NCBI RefSeq assembly: GCF_014206945.1
Contig: NZ_JACHON010000008.1
Coordinates: forward strand, 31,352-95,351
DNA: 64,000 nt
Source: Gracilibacillus halotolerans
Lineage (GTDB): Bacteria > Bacillota > Bacilli > Bacillales > Amphibacillaceae
Direction of reading: 5' to 3'
Under the pieces are notes generated by a model. It was given only the letters and a program-made list of their open reading frames with translations, did no database searches and was not told where the DNA came from. Below, piece after piece: positions 56,792 through 64,000 of the stretch. The stretch's first letter is position 1. Each line of letters starts with the position of its first letter. Position numbers and translations under genes: made by a program.

Positions 56792-57915
56792 GACGTATAA
56801 ATCCTGCCGTTCTCTATCCGTTATTTCTAGTCATTGTACTAGTTTTAGTTACGATCTTTACGTATAAAGAGGAAGCAAAGCAATATCCACCTTTTGCTAT
56901 GGATTCTCCTTCTCCTACAGGAACAAAGGCAATCGTAACGTATTTACAGGAGAATTTAGACGCCAAAATTGATGAAGAACTACCTAGTGAAGGAAATAAT
57001 CTAAATCAAATACGAGTGCTCATTGATCCTGCTCTATTCTCAAAGATAGAAGTCGAAGAAGCGTACCTTGATTTTATAGAGAGCGGGAATACGTTGGTCG
57101 TTTTGAAAGAGAATCCAGACGAATTATTTGATATTCAATCCGAATATTCCTTTCAAACATTAACAGTTGTTGGAGAGGCTGAGGAGACAACGGTCTTTGC
57201 CGATAACGAACCTTTCCAAGCTACTATTTTTAGTAACTTCCGTATTACACCGTCACCCGATGATACTGTACTAGTAGAAGACGAATCTGGTGACGCAATT
57301 GCTATCGAACGAAATATTGGGGATGGGAAGCTAATTGTTTCCACAGAACCTGGTTGGATAACGAATCATTTTATACTATCTAGTAATCATTTAGAGCTCT
57401 TTCAAGAAATAGCACCGTTGGATGAAGATGGAGAATGGGTTCTCGACAGCTTATCGGCTGATCATGTAAGTGCTAGTATCCCAATCTATGAAGTTTATCA
57501 TGGCTGGGTTTATATTATCATTTTCTGTGGAGCAGTCTTAACACTTCTGTTTCTTTGGTATCAGGGAAAGAGATTTGGACCTGTTCATGTACGACGTGAG
57601 GATATCGTTCGATATAGTAATGAACGTATAAAAGCTATTTCGATTTGGCACGTCAAAGGAAAGCACTATAAAGAGGCTATCGATAAACAATTAGACTATT
57701 TAAAAGAAATCATTAGAGCACGATTCGGAGTCCCTTTACATCATAGTTGGCAGGATCGACTCCAACACATTCAAAAGTTTCTTACAATTAAGAATATAGA
57801 TGAATTATCACATCAAATAAGTGAATTAGAACAAAAGGATGCAGTCAATAAACAAGAATTTCTTGCCTGGTCAAAATGGTTAGATGAAATTCGGGAAGAG
57901 GTGGAACAAAAATGA
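56788..57915 (+). CDS. DUF4350 membrane protein
   Basis: 375 aa. One helix near the N-terminus (about 8-22), an extracytoplasmic DUF4350 domain (DSPSPTGTKAIVTYLQE, FIESGNTLVVL, GDGKLIVSTEPG), a second helix near 245-265 and a cytoplasmic tail with HVRREDIVR and SIWHVKGKHYKEA. GTG start overlapping the DUF4129 stop. Unknown function; possibly presents a binding surface outside the cell. Confidence 0.82.
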   Translation: MRRINPAVLYPLFLVIVLVLVTIFTYKEEAKQYPPFAMDSPSPTGTKAIVTYLQENLDAKIDEELPSEGNNLNQIRVLIDPALFSKIEVEEAYLDFIESGNTLVVLKENPDELFDIQSEYSFQTLTVVGEAEETTVFADNEPFQATIFSNFRITPSPDDTVLVEDESGDAIAIERNIGDGKLIVSTEPGWITNHFILSSNHLELFQEIAPLDEDGEWVLDSLSADHVSASIPIYEVYHGWVYIIIFCGAVLTLLFLWYQGKRFGPVHVRREDIVRYSNERIKAISIWHVKGKHYKEAIDKQLDYLKEIIRARFGVPLHHSWQDRLQHIQKFLTIKNIDELSHQISELEQKDAVNKQEFLAWSKWLDEIREEVEQK

Positions 57916-58841
57916 CAGAAACGATTGGTGAATTATTAAAAAAGTACGAAGAAAGAATTATTGGGCAGCAAAAGAACCTTCGCTTTATGTTAACTTCTGC
58001 ACTAGCTGGTGGACACGTCTTAATTGAGGGTGTCCCCGGAACTGGAAAAACACAAATGGTAAAAACGTTAGCTAGTCTATTGGACTCCGATTTTAACCGT
58101 GTTCAGTTTACTCCAGATTTGCTACCGAGTGATATCACAGGTAACGCTATTTTTAATATGAAAGAACAATCCTTTCAAACGATTAAAGGACCGATTTTTA
58201 CGAATGTATTGTTAGCTGATGAGATTAACCGTACACCAGCAAAAACACAAGCGGCTTTGTTAGAGGCAATGGAAGAAAAGCAAGTAACGATTCAAGGAGA
58301 AACCTTTAAGCTTCCTGATTTCTTTTTCGTAGTAGCCACTCAGAATCCAATAGAATTTGAAGGGACATACCCTTTACCAGAGGCTCAGCAAGACCGATTC
58401 TTAATGAAAATTATGATTGATTTCCCAACTCTGGAAGATGAAGTTAGCATCTTAAACATGGTATTAGAGGAAGCAATACAAGAAAGTGCGATTACTCCTA
58501 TTTTTGCGAAGGAGCAATTAAAAGAAATCCAGCGAGAAGTTCACGCGGTAAAATTAAGTGAGGATATAGCAGATTATGTTACAAAAATCGTTCGAAAAAC
58601 TCGTGAAACTGAACATATCCAACATGGCGCAAGTACGCGCGCGATCATTGCGATCGCAAAAACTAGTAAAGCTTGGGCTTACCTGGAAGGGAGAGACTAT
58701 GTTACTCCTGATGATGTGAAAATGATGGCAGCTCCTTGCCTAAGACACCGTATCCAGTTATCTCCTTATGCCGAATTGGAGGGGTCCCACATTGATGAAA
58801 CGATTCAGACGATTGTTGGATCGGTTACTGTTCCGAGATAG
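57912..58841 (+). CDS. MoxR-type AAA+ ATPase
   Basis: 309 aa. Walker A GVPGTGKTQ near 45, Walker B LLADEINRTP near 113, sensor 1 VVATQNPIE near 150, arginine finger region EAQQDRF, and a C-terminal lid. MoxR proteins are thought to act as chaperones that assemble or activate partner proteins, usually a DUF58/VWA protein, which is the next gene. ATG overlaps the DUF4350 stop (ATGA). Confidence 0.93.
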   Translation: MTETIGELLKKYEERIIGQQKNLRFMLTSALAGGHVLIEGVPGTGKTQMVKTLASLLDSDFNRVQFTPDLLPSDITGNAIFNMKEQSFQTIKGPIFTNVLLADEINRTPAKTQAALLEAMEEKQVTIQGETFKLPDFFFVVATQNPIEFEGTYPLPEAQQDRFLMKIMIDFPTLEDEVSILNMVLEEAIQESAITPIFAKEQLKEIQREVHAVKLSEDIADYVTKIVRKTRETEHIQHGASTRAIIAIAKTSKAWAYLEGRDYVTPDDVKMMAAPCLRHRIQLSPYAELEGSHIDETIQTIVGSVTVPR

Positions 58842-60150
58842 GGGAATCATTCCTACTAAAAAACTGCTCTATCTATTTCTTGCATTAAGTGGTGCGCTGT
58901 TTCTAATTTCCTTTTTGTTTTTCTCTTGGATATTATTAGGGTTAGCTATTGTAGCAGTACTTGGACTTACCCTATTTGACTTATTCTATTCCCCAAACCG
59001 GAAAGATTTAGAGGTACATAGGGACGTTCCAGATGAGTTAGAGCGCTTTGAAACAGAACTGATTACCATAACGTTAGAAAATAAATCCATCTTCCCCTGT
59101 TATGTAAGAATAGAGGATGACTTGCCACAAAGTTTTCAAGCCTCTTATCCTACAAGGTTTCTTTTACAACCTGGAAAAGGAGAGTTGGAATACAGTGTTA
59201 AACCAAGCGTGCGAGGGAAATATCATCCAAATAAAATCTATATTCGTTATCATAGCCAGCTTGGTTTATGGGAAAAACAAATAACCATGCCGTACGAACA
59301 AGAAATAAAGGTAATACCGAATCTATCTGAAACAAAGCGATATTTAGAAAGTGCACAAAGCTTTTTGCTTCACGAAGGAATTAAGACGAGGCGTTTAAAA
59401 AGTGGTCAAGGCGAATTTGCTAACATCCGAAATTATGTTGTTGGCGATGACCCTCGTAAGATTAATTGGAGACAATCCGCTAAATTACAAGAGGTTATGA
59501 CAAATAACGATGAGCCCGAACACGGTAAATATGTGACAATCTTAATTGATTGTGGCCGATTAATGGGAGCCGAATTAAAGAGCGGCAATCGCCTTGAACG
59601 TACCATTGAGGCTGCTATTACTCTGGCTGCTTGTGCGCTCGATAATGGAGATCATGTTAGCGTTGTTGCGTTCGCGAAGGATATTGAAATGACAATTCCT
59701 GCAGGTAAGGGATTAGATCATTTAAATACGATTTTAAGAGGGATTTATGATTTAGAAGTACAGGCAAGTGAATCTAATTATGCGATGGCTTTTCAACACG
59801 CACAACGAATTCAAACAAGGCGAAGCATGATGATTCTATTTACCGATGTGTACTCTCTTACGCACGAAAGTCATTCCTTCTATTTTCTTAAGCAATTGCG
59901 AAGAAAACATTTAGTGCTGTTGACAGGTATAGAGGACGAGTTGCTCCACCGTACAATCGAACAAGAGCCAACAACGATTTATCGTGCGATGCAAAAAAGT
60001 ACTGCTCAAGAACAGTACTTAGCTTTTAATCGTATGAAGCTCGTTTGGAGTCGCCAAGGTATCACTTTAATAGAGTCTAAGGAAGATAAACTCGCTGTAT
60101 CGACGATATCGCATTATATCGATGCACTCAATCGTGGATTGATTGGCTAA
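58795..60150 (+). CDS. DUF58 protein (VWA-like, membrane-anchored)
   Basis: 451 aa. Two adjacent helices near residues 25-65, an Ig-like middle domain, the DUF58 hallmark GDDPRKINWRQSAK near 215 and a degenerate VWA fold (LIDCGRLM, ILFTDVYSL). Overlaps moxR by 47 nt; ATG 58795 is chosen since GGAGGGG lies 10 nt upstream (TTG 58792 is also possible). Presumed MoxR partner. Confidence 0.9.
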   Translation: MKRFRRLLDRLLFRDRGIIPTKKLLYLFLALSGALFLISFLFFSWILLGLAIVAVLGLTLFDLFYSPNRKDLEVHRDVPDELERFETELITITLENKSIFPCYVRIEDDLPQSFQASYPTRFLLQPGKGELEYSVKPSVRGKYHPNKIYIRYHSQLGLWEKQITMPYEQEIKVIPNLSETKRYLESAQSFLLHEGIKTRRLKSGQGEFANIRNYVVGDDPRKINWRQSAKLQEVMTNNDEPEHGKYVTILIDCGRLMGAELKSGNRLERTIEAAITLAACALDNGDHVSVVAFAKDIEMTIPAGKGLDHLNTILRGIYDLEVQASESNYAMAFQHAQRIQTRRSMMILFTDVYSLTHESHSFYFLKQLRRKHLVLLTGIEDELLHRTIEQEPTTIYRAMQKSTAQEQYLAFNRMKLVWSRQGITLIESKEDKLAVSTISHYIDALNRGLIG

Positions 60151-60164
60151 ATGTAGTAAGGCAC

Positions 60165-60191
60165 GAAGGTTCAAGTATTACTTGAACCTTC
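60165..60191. terminator. Perfect hairpin between the DUF58 and SpoIIM-like genes
   Basis: GAAGGTTCAAG / CTTGAACCTTC, 11 bp, 5-nt loop, between converging genes. No T-tract follows on either strand, so it may only be a mild transcriptional pause. Confidence 0.5.
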
Positions 60192-60194
60192 AAC

Positions 60195-61148
60195 TTATGC
60201 AGGATTTTTCTTTAAAAAATAATTTCCTAACATCACATAGGCAGTGATTCCAACTAATGTTAGTCCTGCAACAGCATATTTCATTTCTAATGAAAATGAT
60301 CCAGGGGTAATAAAGCCTTCTATAATCCCGGCAATGATGAAAATAGGAACGGTACCTATCATTAGTAAAACAGAACGCTTTGCTTGTGTTTTTAAGTGTG
60401 ACACACGAGAATGGGGGCCAGGTACGAATAGTTTATAACCCATTAACAATCCTGCTCCACCAGCAATGAATATCGCAATTAGTTCAATTACACCGTGTGG
60501 TAAAATAAATGCCCAAAATACATAGGAATTTCCGTAATTCCAAAAAACAGCAGCCAATGCACCTATAATGAGACCATTGTAGATTAATATATAGACTGTT
60601 AACAAGCCAAACGTAATACCACCTGCAAAAGCTAGAATAGCAACTTGAATATTATTCGTCATAATCATAGCAGACATGCCAGGAGCATCTTGATTACCTG
60701 TGGATTCACCTAAAGTTGCAGGTTCTACAGATTGAACCATATCCTCTGGTAATATGCTATAAATATAGTTGGGATTTTCAATCACAGCTAGGAAACTAGC
60801 CAAACCACCAAAAACAAACAATAGCATAGCAATAACAACAGCTTTCCATTGCTCAATTAGCAGACTAGGAAACTTTTTCCCTAGGAAGCTACCTAATTGT
60901 TTCCAAGAAGATTGTTGGGATTGGTATAATATATTATGTGCTTTCGATAAAAGCTGATTTAAGTAGAAAGTAACTTCTTCATCTGGAAAAAAGGTTTGAC
61001 TATATGATAATTGACGAGAAACCTTTTGGTATGTAGTTTGAAACTCTTTCACAGAAGTGTATGTCTTTTTCTTCGGCATTTCTATAATTAGTTTCTCTAA
61101 ATCGTTCCAATCATTACGATACTGCTGAATAAATTGACTTAGTTTCAT
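60195..61148 (-). CDS. Stage II sporulation protein M-like (DUF95) membrane protein
   Basis: 317 aa. A soluble helical N-terminus (~130 residues) and a C-terminal SpoIIM domain with five or six helices (IAILAFAGGITFGLLT, FWAFILPHGVIELIAIFIAGGAG). In MoxR clusters such a gene usually neighbours an RDD gene, as here. ATG 61148 follows AAGGTGAG; an in-frame start 38 codons further would add a hydrophobic stretch with no binding site. Not the true engulfment SpoIIM, which is shorter (about 210 aa). Confidence 0.83.
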   Translation of the reverse strand: MKLSQFIQQYRNDWNDLEKLIIEMPKKKTYTSVKEFQTTYQKVSRQLSYSQTFFPDEEVTFYLNQLLSKAHNILYQSQQSSWKQLGSFLGKKFPSLLIEQWKAVVIAMLLFVFGGLASFLAVIENPNYIYSILPEDMVQSVEPATLGESTGNQDAPGMSAMIMTNNIQVAILAFAGGITFGLLTVYILIYNGLIIGALAAVFWNYGNSYVFWAFILPHGVIELIAIFIAGGAGLLMGYKLFVPGPHSRVSHLKTQAKRSVLLMIGTVPIFIIAGIIEGFITPGSFSLEMKYAVAGLTLVGITAYVMLGNYFLKKNPA

Positions 61149-61205
61149 CACACTCACCTTTGCTAATTGTTGTTTTAATATCATTATATAGAAAAGAGGG
61201 AAAGG

Positions 61206-61976
61206 ATGGAAGAACAACCATTTCAAGTGAAAACACCGGAATATGTCTCTTTGCAGTTTCAATTAGCCAATCTCGGATCCAGAGCTACGGCTAGTATAAT
61301 TGATCACCTCATTATCATCGTTGCTCAAGTATTAACACTGATTGGATTCTCATTTCTTGCAGGATTAACAGCAGAAGCCATTCCTATGTCACCAGGGTGG
61401 ATTATTGCTATTATCCTTATTATTATATTTATTTTTAACTTCGGATATTTCATTATATTAGAATATTTTTGGGGTGGCCGGACAATCGGAAAACGAATCC
61501 TCGGAATCCGTGTCATCCAAGAAAACGGACACAATATTACATTTTTATCTAGTATTATTCGCAATTTTTTAAGATTAATTGATTCATTACCATCAAGTTA
61601 TGCTTTAGGGATTTTACTCATTTTCTTACACTCTAAACATAAACGCCTTGGTGATTTAGCAGCAGGTACAATTGTCGTCCATGAAAGAGGAAAACAAGAA
61701 ACTTCTAAGCTTAAACGCTATATCGACTCCAAGGGTATAACCGAGTATACCATATCGATAGAAGAACAGGAATTACATGTTTTCTCCCAAAAGGACTGGG
61801 AATTACTCGATAAATATTGCCAACGTCTACCTAACTTAGATACCCAGACGAAGAATAAATTAAATAAAGAGATTGCGGATATTCTTCTCCCTAAAATAAA
61901 CATTACGTACAATGGGAATGAAGAAATGTTACTATTAGCACTTTACCTAAACCTTAAGAAAATATGGAGCTATTAA
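61206..61976 (+). CDS. RDD family membrane protein
   Basis: 256 aa. RDD core with three helices: NLGSRATASIIDHLII (Arg and Asp of the signature), then YFWGGRTIGKRILGIRVI between helices 2 and 3; a C-terminal cytoplasmic extension of about 90 residues with charged helices. ATG after AAGAGGGAAAGG. Divergent from the DUF95 gene, converging neighbours share the cluster. RDD proteins are often transporters of the Na/H antiport type or of unknown role. Confidence 0.86.
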   Translation: MEEQPFQVKTPEYVSLQFQLANLGSRATASIIDHLIIIVAQVLTLIGFSFLAGLTAEAIPMSPGWIIAIILIIIFIFNFGYFIILEYFWGGRTIGKRILGIRVIQENGHNITFLSSIIRNFLRLIDSLPSSYALGILLIFLHSKHKRLGDLAAGTIVVHERGKQETSKLKRYIDSKGITEYTISIEEQELHVFSQKDWELLDKYCQRLPNLDTQTKNKLNKEIADILLPKINITYNGNEEMLLLALYLNLKKIWSY

Positions 61977-61997
61977 AGCTACTTAGCCCATAAAAAT

Positions 61998-62032
61998 AAG
62001 CCTGTTCTCCTAATATAGGAGCAGGCTTTTTA
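61998..62032 (+). terminator. RDD gene terminator
   Basis: AGCCTGTTCTCC / GGAGCAGGCT with a small mismatch, loop of 6-8 nt, then TTTT. Confidence 0.83.
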
Positions 62033-62054
62033 ATTGACTCAAGAGCCAAATTAG

Positions 62055-62216
62055 TTATCTCATTTGTTTTCCAGCAATCACTGGTGAATGGTGCATGTTT
62101 TCCGCATTTAACTTTTCTTTTAGTTTTTTTCTGCGAGTTGCTAAATGTTGAAGAGCAGATAAAACAAGAAAAGTAAGAAGAACAGTCAATGAAACAAGAT
62201 ACAATGACAACGTCAT
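62055..62216 (-). CDS. Small single-pass membrane protein, 53 aa
   Basis: ATG 62216 lies 8 nt after GGGGAG. One N-terminal helix (MTLSLYLVSLTVLLTFLVL), a short basic stretch (TRRKKLKEKL) and an uncharged end. Not recognised; the good binding site, topology (positive-inside) and converging placement support a real gene. Too short for default callers. Confidence 0.62.
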   Translation of the reverse strand: MTLSLYLVSLTVLLTFLVLSALQHLATRRKKLKEKLNAENMHHSPVIAGKQMR

Positions 62217-62384
62217 GACCAACTCTCCCCTTTCCTCAAAAATTATCCATTTATTAATGAATTCACTTATATCATAACATATTTACGCTTAATGTAAATG
62301 ATATTAATGAAATTCTTTTATATTCTCTCATATACTCTCCATTATAGTCGATTACTTAAAATTTGTTCATGAATATTATTAAAA

Positions 62385-62640
62385 ATGGCTTTTCTCTCTA
62401 CTTTGCCTACCCATGTCCAGGAAAAATTAATTCCGTTGAATCTAAGTATGCATGGAAGTAAAATTTTTTGTCAGAAGGATGCCTTTTTAGCCGACGCAAA
62501 GGATTTTAGTCTCGATATTGAATTTCAGCGTAAGATAAGAACAAACTTCTTTGGCGGAGAAAGATTTATCACGCAATAACTTGAAGACGACGGGGGGAAC
62601 GATTATTTTAGTCAGCAGAGTCTTTGCAGTAGTACCTGAA
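62385..62640 (+). pseudogene. Decayed AIM24/TIGR00266-family gene fragment
   Basis: The translation includes GSKIFCQKDAFLADAKD, IEFQRKI and FFGGERF, matching the C-terminal core of AIM24-family (TIGR00266) proteins, where Q-K-D-A-F-L and F-F-G-G-E-G-F are conserved. The next residue should be Lys-Leu-Glu-x-Asp-Gly: here a TAA (Lys codon AAA to TAA) precedes LEDDG, and the +1 frame then carries GGTIILVSRVFA, so both a stop and a frameshift are present. The N-terminal half is absent; only 64 codons are open. Neighbours are a Crp regulator and small membrane genes, none functionally linked. Confidence 0.78.
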
Positions 62641-62753
62641 TAGGGAGGTAATAAGGGGGGAAGGCAGAGTTGGTGGATTCATCAATATGTTCTCTTGCTT
62701 TCACCCCAAAGGTGAAGAACTTCGTTTCTCTATTTTCTCTCCATCCTCATAAG

Positions 62754-63416
62754 TTACATCAACTCGTCTACTTTGAGTATTTCTATTTTCCTCGATGTTT
62801 TCTGGATAATATAACCTTTTTCTTCAAATTCGGTTAGCTTTCTGCTAATTGTTTCTGGAGTAGTACCTAAGTAAGATGCTAATTCTTTCCTTGTCATTTG
62901 AAGAATAACTTCCTCATTTTCATTAGCATTATTGATTAAATACTGCGCAATCCGTTTATCAACGGTTTCGATCGCTACACTTGTCGCTTGTGTTTCCGTT
63001 TCACCCAATCTTTGTGAAAACTTTTCTAAGATTTTAAGAGAAATGGTCGGATATTCTAACAAAAAGTTCTGAAGGTCTTTCTGCCCAATACTACATATAC
63101 TAGATTTTTGAGTCGCCACAGCATATGATTCATGGGTAGAAGCATTAAATAGAGCATATTCTCCTGTAAATTCACCAGGGCCTAAAATACGAATCGTTTG
63201 TTCACGACCAGATTCACTATCCCGATATATACGTAGTCGTCCTTTGTACACAATGTATAACGTCTGGGATTCTTCATATGGTCGATACAAAATCTCTCCT
63301 TTTTCTAAGTGGATTGGACGGGCGCTTTCCATAATTTTATCCATTTGCCACTCTTCTAAATGATTGAATATCGGAACGGAGGCTACACATGAGCGATGGC
63401 TATTTAAAGAAGACAC
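62754..63416 (-). CDS. Crp/Fnr family transcriptional regulator
   Basis: 220 aa. N-terminal cyclic-nucleotide-binding-like domain (roughly 25-140) and C-terminal helix-turn-helix (RKELASYLGTTPETISRKL). N-terminus has HRSCVASVPIFNHL, a single Cys of the kind in Firmicutes Crp/Fnr regulators, and a second Cys in SSICSIG; the four-cysteine Fe-S set of E. coli FNR is absent, so an Fe-S sensor is not supported. GTG start after AAGGG. Confidence 0.9.
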   Translation of the reverse strand: MSSLNSHRSCVASVPIFNHLEEWQMDKIMESARPIHLEKGEILYRPYEESQTLYIVYKGRLRIYRDSESGREQTIRILGPGEFTGEYALFNASTHESYAVATQKSSICSIGQKDLQNFLLEYPTISLKILEKFSQRLGETETQATSVAIETVDKRIAQYLINNANENEEVILQMTRKELASYLGTTPETISRKLTEFEEKGYIIQKTSRKIEILKVDELM

Positions 63417-63507
63417 ATTATCTCATCCCTTCAATTCGTCATAATAACGTACCTATAGTTTGAGTATAACATGTTTAATTGCGATGAAGAAAAGTCGTAA
63501 GAGGTAG

Positions 63508-63538
63508 AAAAAGCACTCTCCTCTTGTGGAAAGTGCCT
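63508..63538 (-). terminator. Terminator of the 52-aa membrane protein gene
   Basis: Minus-strand GCACTTTCC / GGAGAGTGC stem with one mismatch and a TTTTT run, 24 nt past the small gene. Confidence 0.8.
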
Positions 63539-63561
63539 TTCATATGATTCAAGTTCCAAGA

Positions 63562-63720
63562 CTAAAAAAGGGGAGCAATCACATAATTAATTAGAAACCA
63601 GAGAATTCCGAAAAAGATAATTAAATACGCAATATATTTTATCGCAGCGACTCCCACTTTGCTTGGATCCGACTTTTTCTCTCTTTTTTCAACATCCACA
63701 TCTCGTTGTTCGTCACTCAT
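63562..63720 (-). CDS. Small C-tail-type membrane protein, 52 aa
   Basis: ATG 63720, 7 nt after AGGAG. A charged N-terminal half (MSDEQRDVDVEKREKKSD) and one C-terminal helix (AYLIIFFGILWFLINYVI). Not recognised. Own terminator 24 nt downstream. Binding site, terminator and topology together support a real gene. Confidence 0.68.
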   Translation of the reverse strand: MSDEQRDVDVEKREKKSDPSKVGVAAIKYIAYLIIFFGILWFLINYVIAPLF

Positions 63721-63828
63721 GAAGATTCTCCTCTCCCGATTAGGTAGTATATATCTCTTTACCCGCTATTCGCTCACCATAATCATTTACATGAGAGGAG
63801 CTCGATTGTCCTATCGTTTACAATTAAC

Positions 63829-63873
63829 GGCTCATGAAAGCCCACGACTTTAGTCGTTGGGATGAAATGAGCC
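63829..63873. mobile_element. Solo IS200/IS605-type palindromic end
   Basis: Nested palindromes: outer GGCTCAT / ATGAGCC and inner CCCACGAC-TTTAG-TCGTTGGG. AAAGCCCACGACTTTAGTCG-type sequence is characteristic of IS200/IS605 and IS1341 (TnpB) element ends and of the 3' end of their guide-like RNAs. No tnpA or tnpB is in the window; it may be a remnant, a palindrome-only derivative or the end of an element continuing elsewhere. Confidence 0.6.
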
Positions 63874-63933
63874 AACTACATTAAATACAAACTAATACTT
63901 GTGATTTGTTTAAATTTTGCATACAATAATTAT

Positions 63934-63954
63934 TAGATAGGGGGTATCTATCTA
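63934..63954 (+). promoter_or_regulatory. Perfect 7-bp dyad enclosing the ribosome binding site
   Basis: TAGATAG (63934-63940), 7 nt GGGGTAT, CTATCTA (63948-63954) directly before the ATG at 63955. The loop holds the Shine-Dalgarno GGGG. It could be an operator or an RNA hairpin hiding the start region. Confidence 0.45.
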
Positions 63955-64000
63955 ATGTCTGACAAATACATTCATAAAAAAGGGATCGTGTATTTAAACC
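63955..64000 (+). CDS. Start of an unidentified gene, partial
   Basis: ATG followed by MSDKYIHKKGIVYLN and still open at the window edge; GGGGG is about 10 nt upstream. Only 15 codons are visible, too few to assign a family. Confidence 0.55.
   Translation, partial: MSDKYIHKKGIVYLN

Noticed and set aside
60195..61148. True sporulation gene spoIIM
   Set aside because: The protein is about 100 residues longer than SpoIIM with a soluble N-terminal half and lies in a MoxR/RDD context, so it is a DUF95 relative only.
62754..63416. Oxygen-sensing Fe-S FNR
   Set aside because: Only two Cys in the whole protein, not the four-Cys set needed for a [4Fe-4S] cluster.
1..64000. CRISPR arrays, prophage, plasmid or toxin-antitoxin systems
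   Set aside because: No regularly spaced repeat with unique spacers, no integrase, capsid or replication genes, and no toxin-antitoxin pair were seen on either strand.

Overview
The window is chromosomal DNA of a low-GC, Gram-positive, endospore-former-like Bacillaceae bacterium. The ectoine operon (ectABC) points to a halotolerant or halophilic lineage such as the Oceanobacillus/Virgibacillus/Gracilibacillus group; that placement is inference. Gene content, AGGAGG-type ribosome binding sites, FMN and TPP riboswitches and Fur/PerR/ARG/SigB-like sites all resemble Bacillus. I see no prophage, CRISPR array, rRNA or tRNA gene. Mobile DNA is limited to palindromic intergenic repeats and one solo IS200/IS605-type end.

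Layout. 1-3.2 kb: CssRS secretion-stress two-component system (cssS cut by the window edge) divergent from the membrane protease htrB. 3.4-5.9 kb: DksA-like zinc-finger protein, a beta-hydroxyacid dehydrogenase and the rhodanese tRNA hydroxylase trhO. 5.9-9.7 kb: ribDE(BA)H riboflavin operon behind an FMN riboswitch with its own terminator and promoter. 10.3-12.6 kb: a dicarboxylate/amino acid symporter, a 21-bp tandem repeat tract and murB. 12.9-21.1 kb: two arginine units, carA-carB-argF and argG-argH; a promoter with two ARG boxes precedes argG. 21.2-27.2 kb: a DUF4349 lipoprotein, a repeat-rich gap, three DUF4064 membrane paralogues, a methyltransferase and an ABC-2 exporter. 27.4-32.2 kb: pdxK-like kinase, DUF456 protein, a DJ-1/PfpI protein and thiD-thiM-thiE behind a TPP riboswitch. 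32.2-38.5 kb: signal peptidase, MFS transporter, ohr, iron-type alcohol dehydrogenase, ytzI and other small membrane proteins, BASS transporter, ABC ATPase. 38.6-40.3 kb: a probable Fur-controlled small RNA and PerR-boxed katA. 40.4-43.0 kb: ectABC. 43.2-55 kb: yueI, an aminotransferase, a three-gene ABC importer, a glutamate dehydrogenase, ilvD, ferredoxin-NADP reductase, fni, pepT. 55.2-62 kb: a MoxR/DUF58/DUF4350/DUF4129 membrane cluster with facing SpoIIM-like and RDD genes. 62-64 kb: small membrane proteins, a decayed AIM24-family gene, a Crp/Fnr regulator, an IS200/IS605-like palindrome and the start of one more gene.

The most unusual points are: (i) the arginine-type CarA has lost both glutaminase catalytic residues (Cys to Ser246, His to Asp331), predicting an ammonia-dependent carbamoyl phosphate synthetase; (ii) a Fur-box promoter drives a roughly 120-nt non-coding transcript with a perfect hairpin that displays a CCCCC loop and ends in a terminator, FsrA-like, and its loop is complementary over 10 nt to the ribosome binding site of the ABC solute-binding protein gene in this window; (iii) ectA has no ATG, GTG, TTG or CTG start in the required place and seems to begin at ATT.
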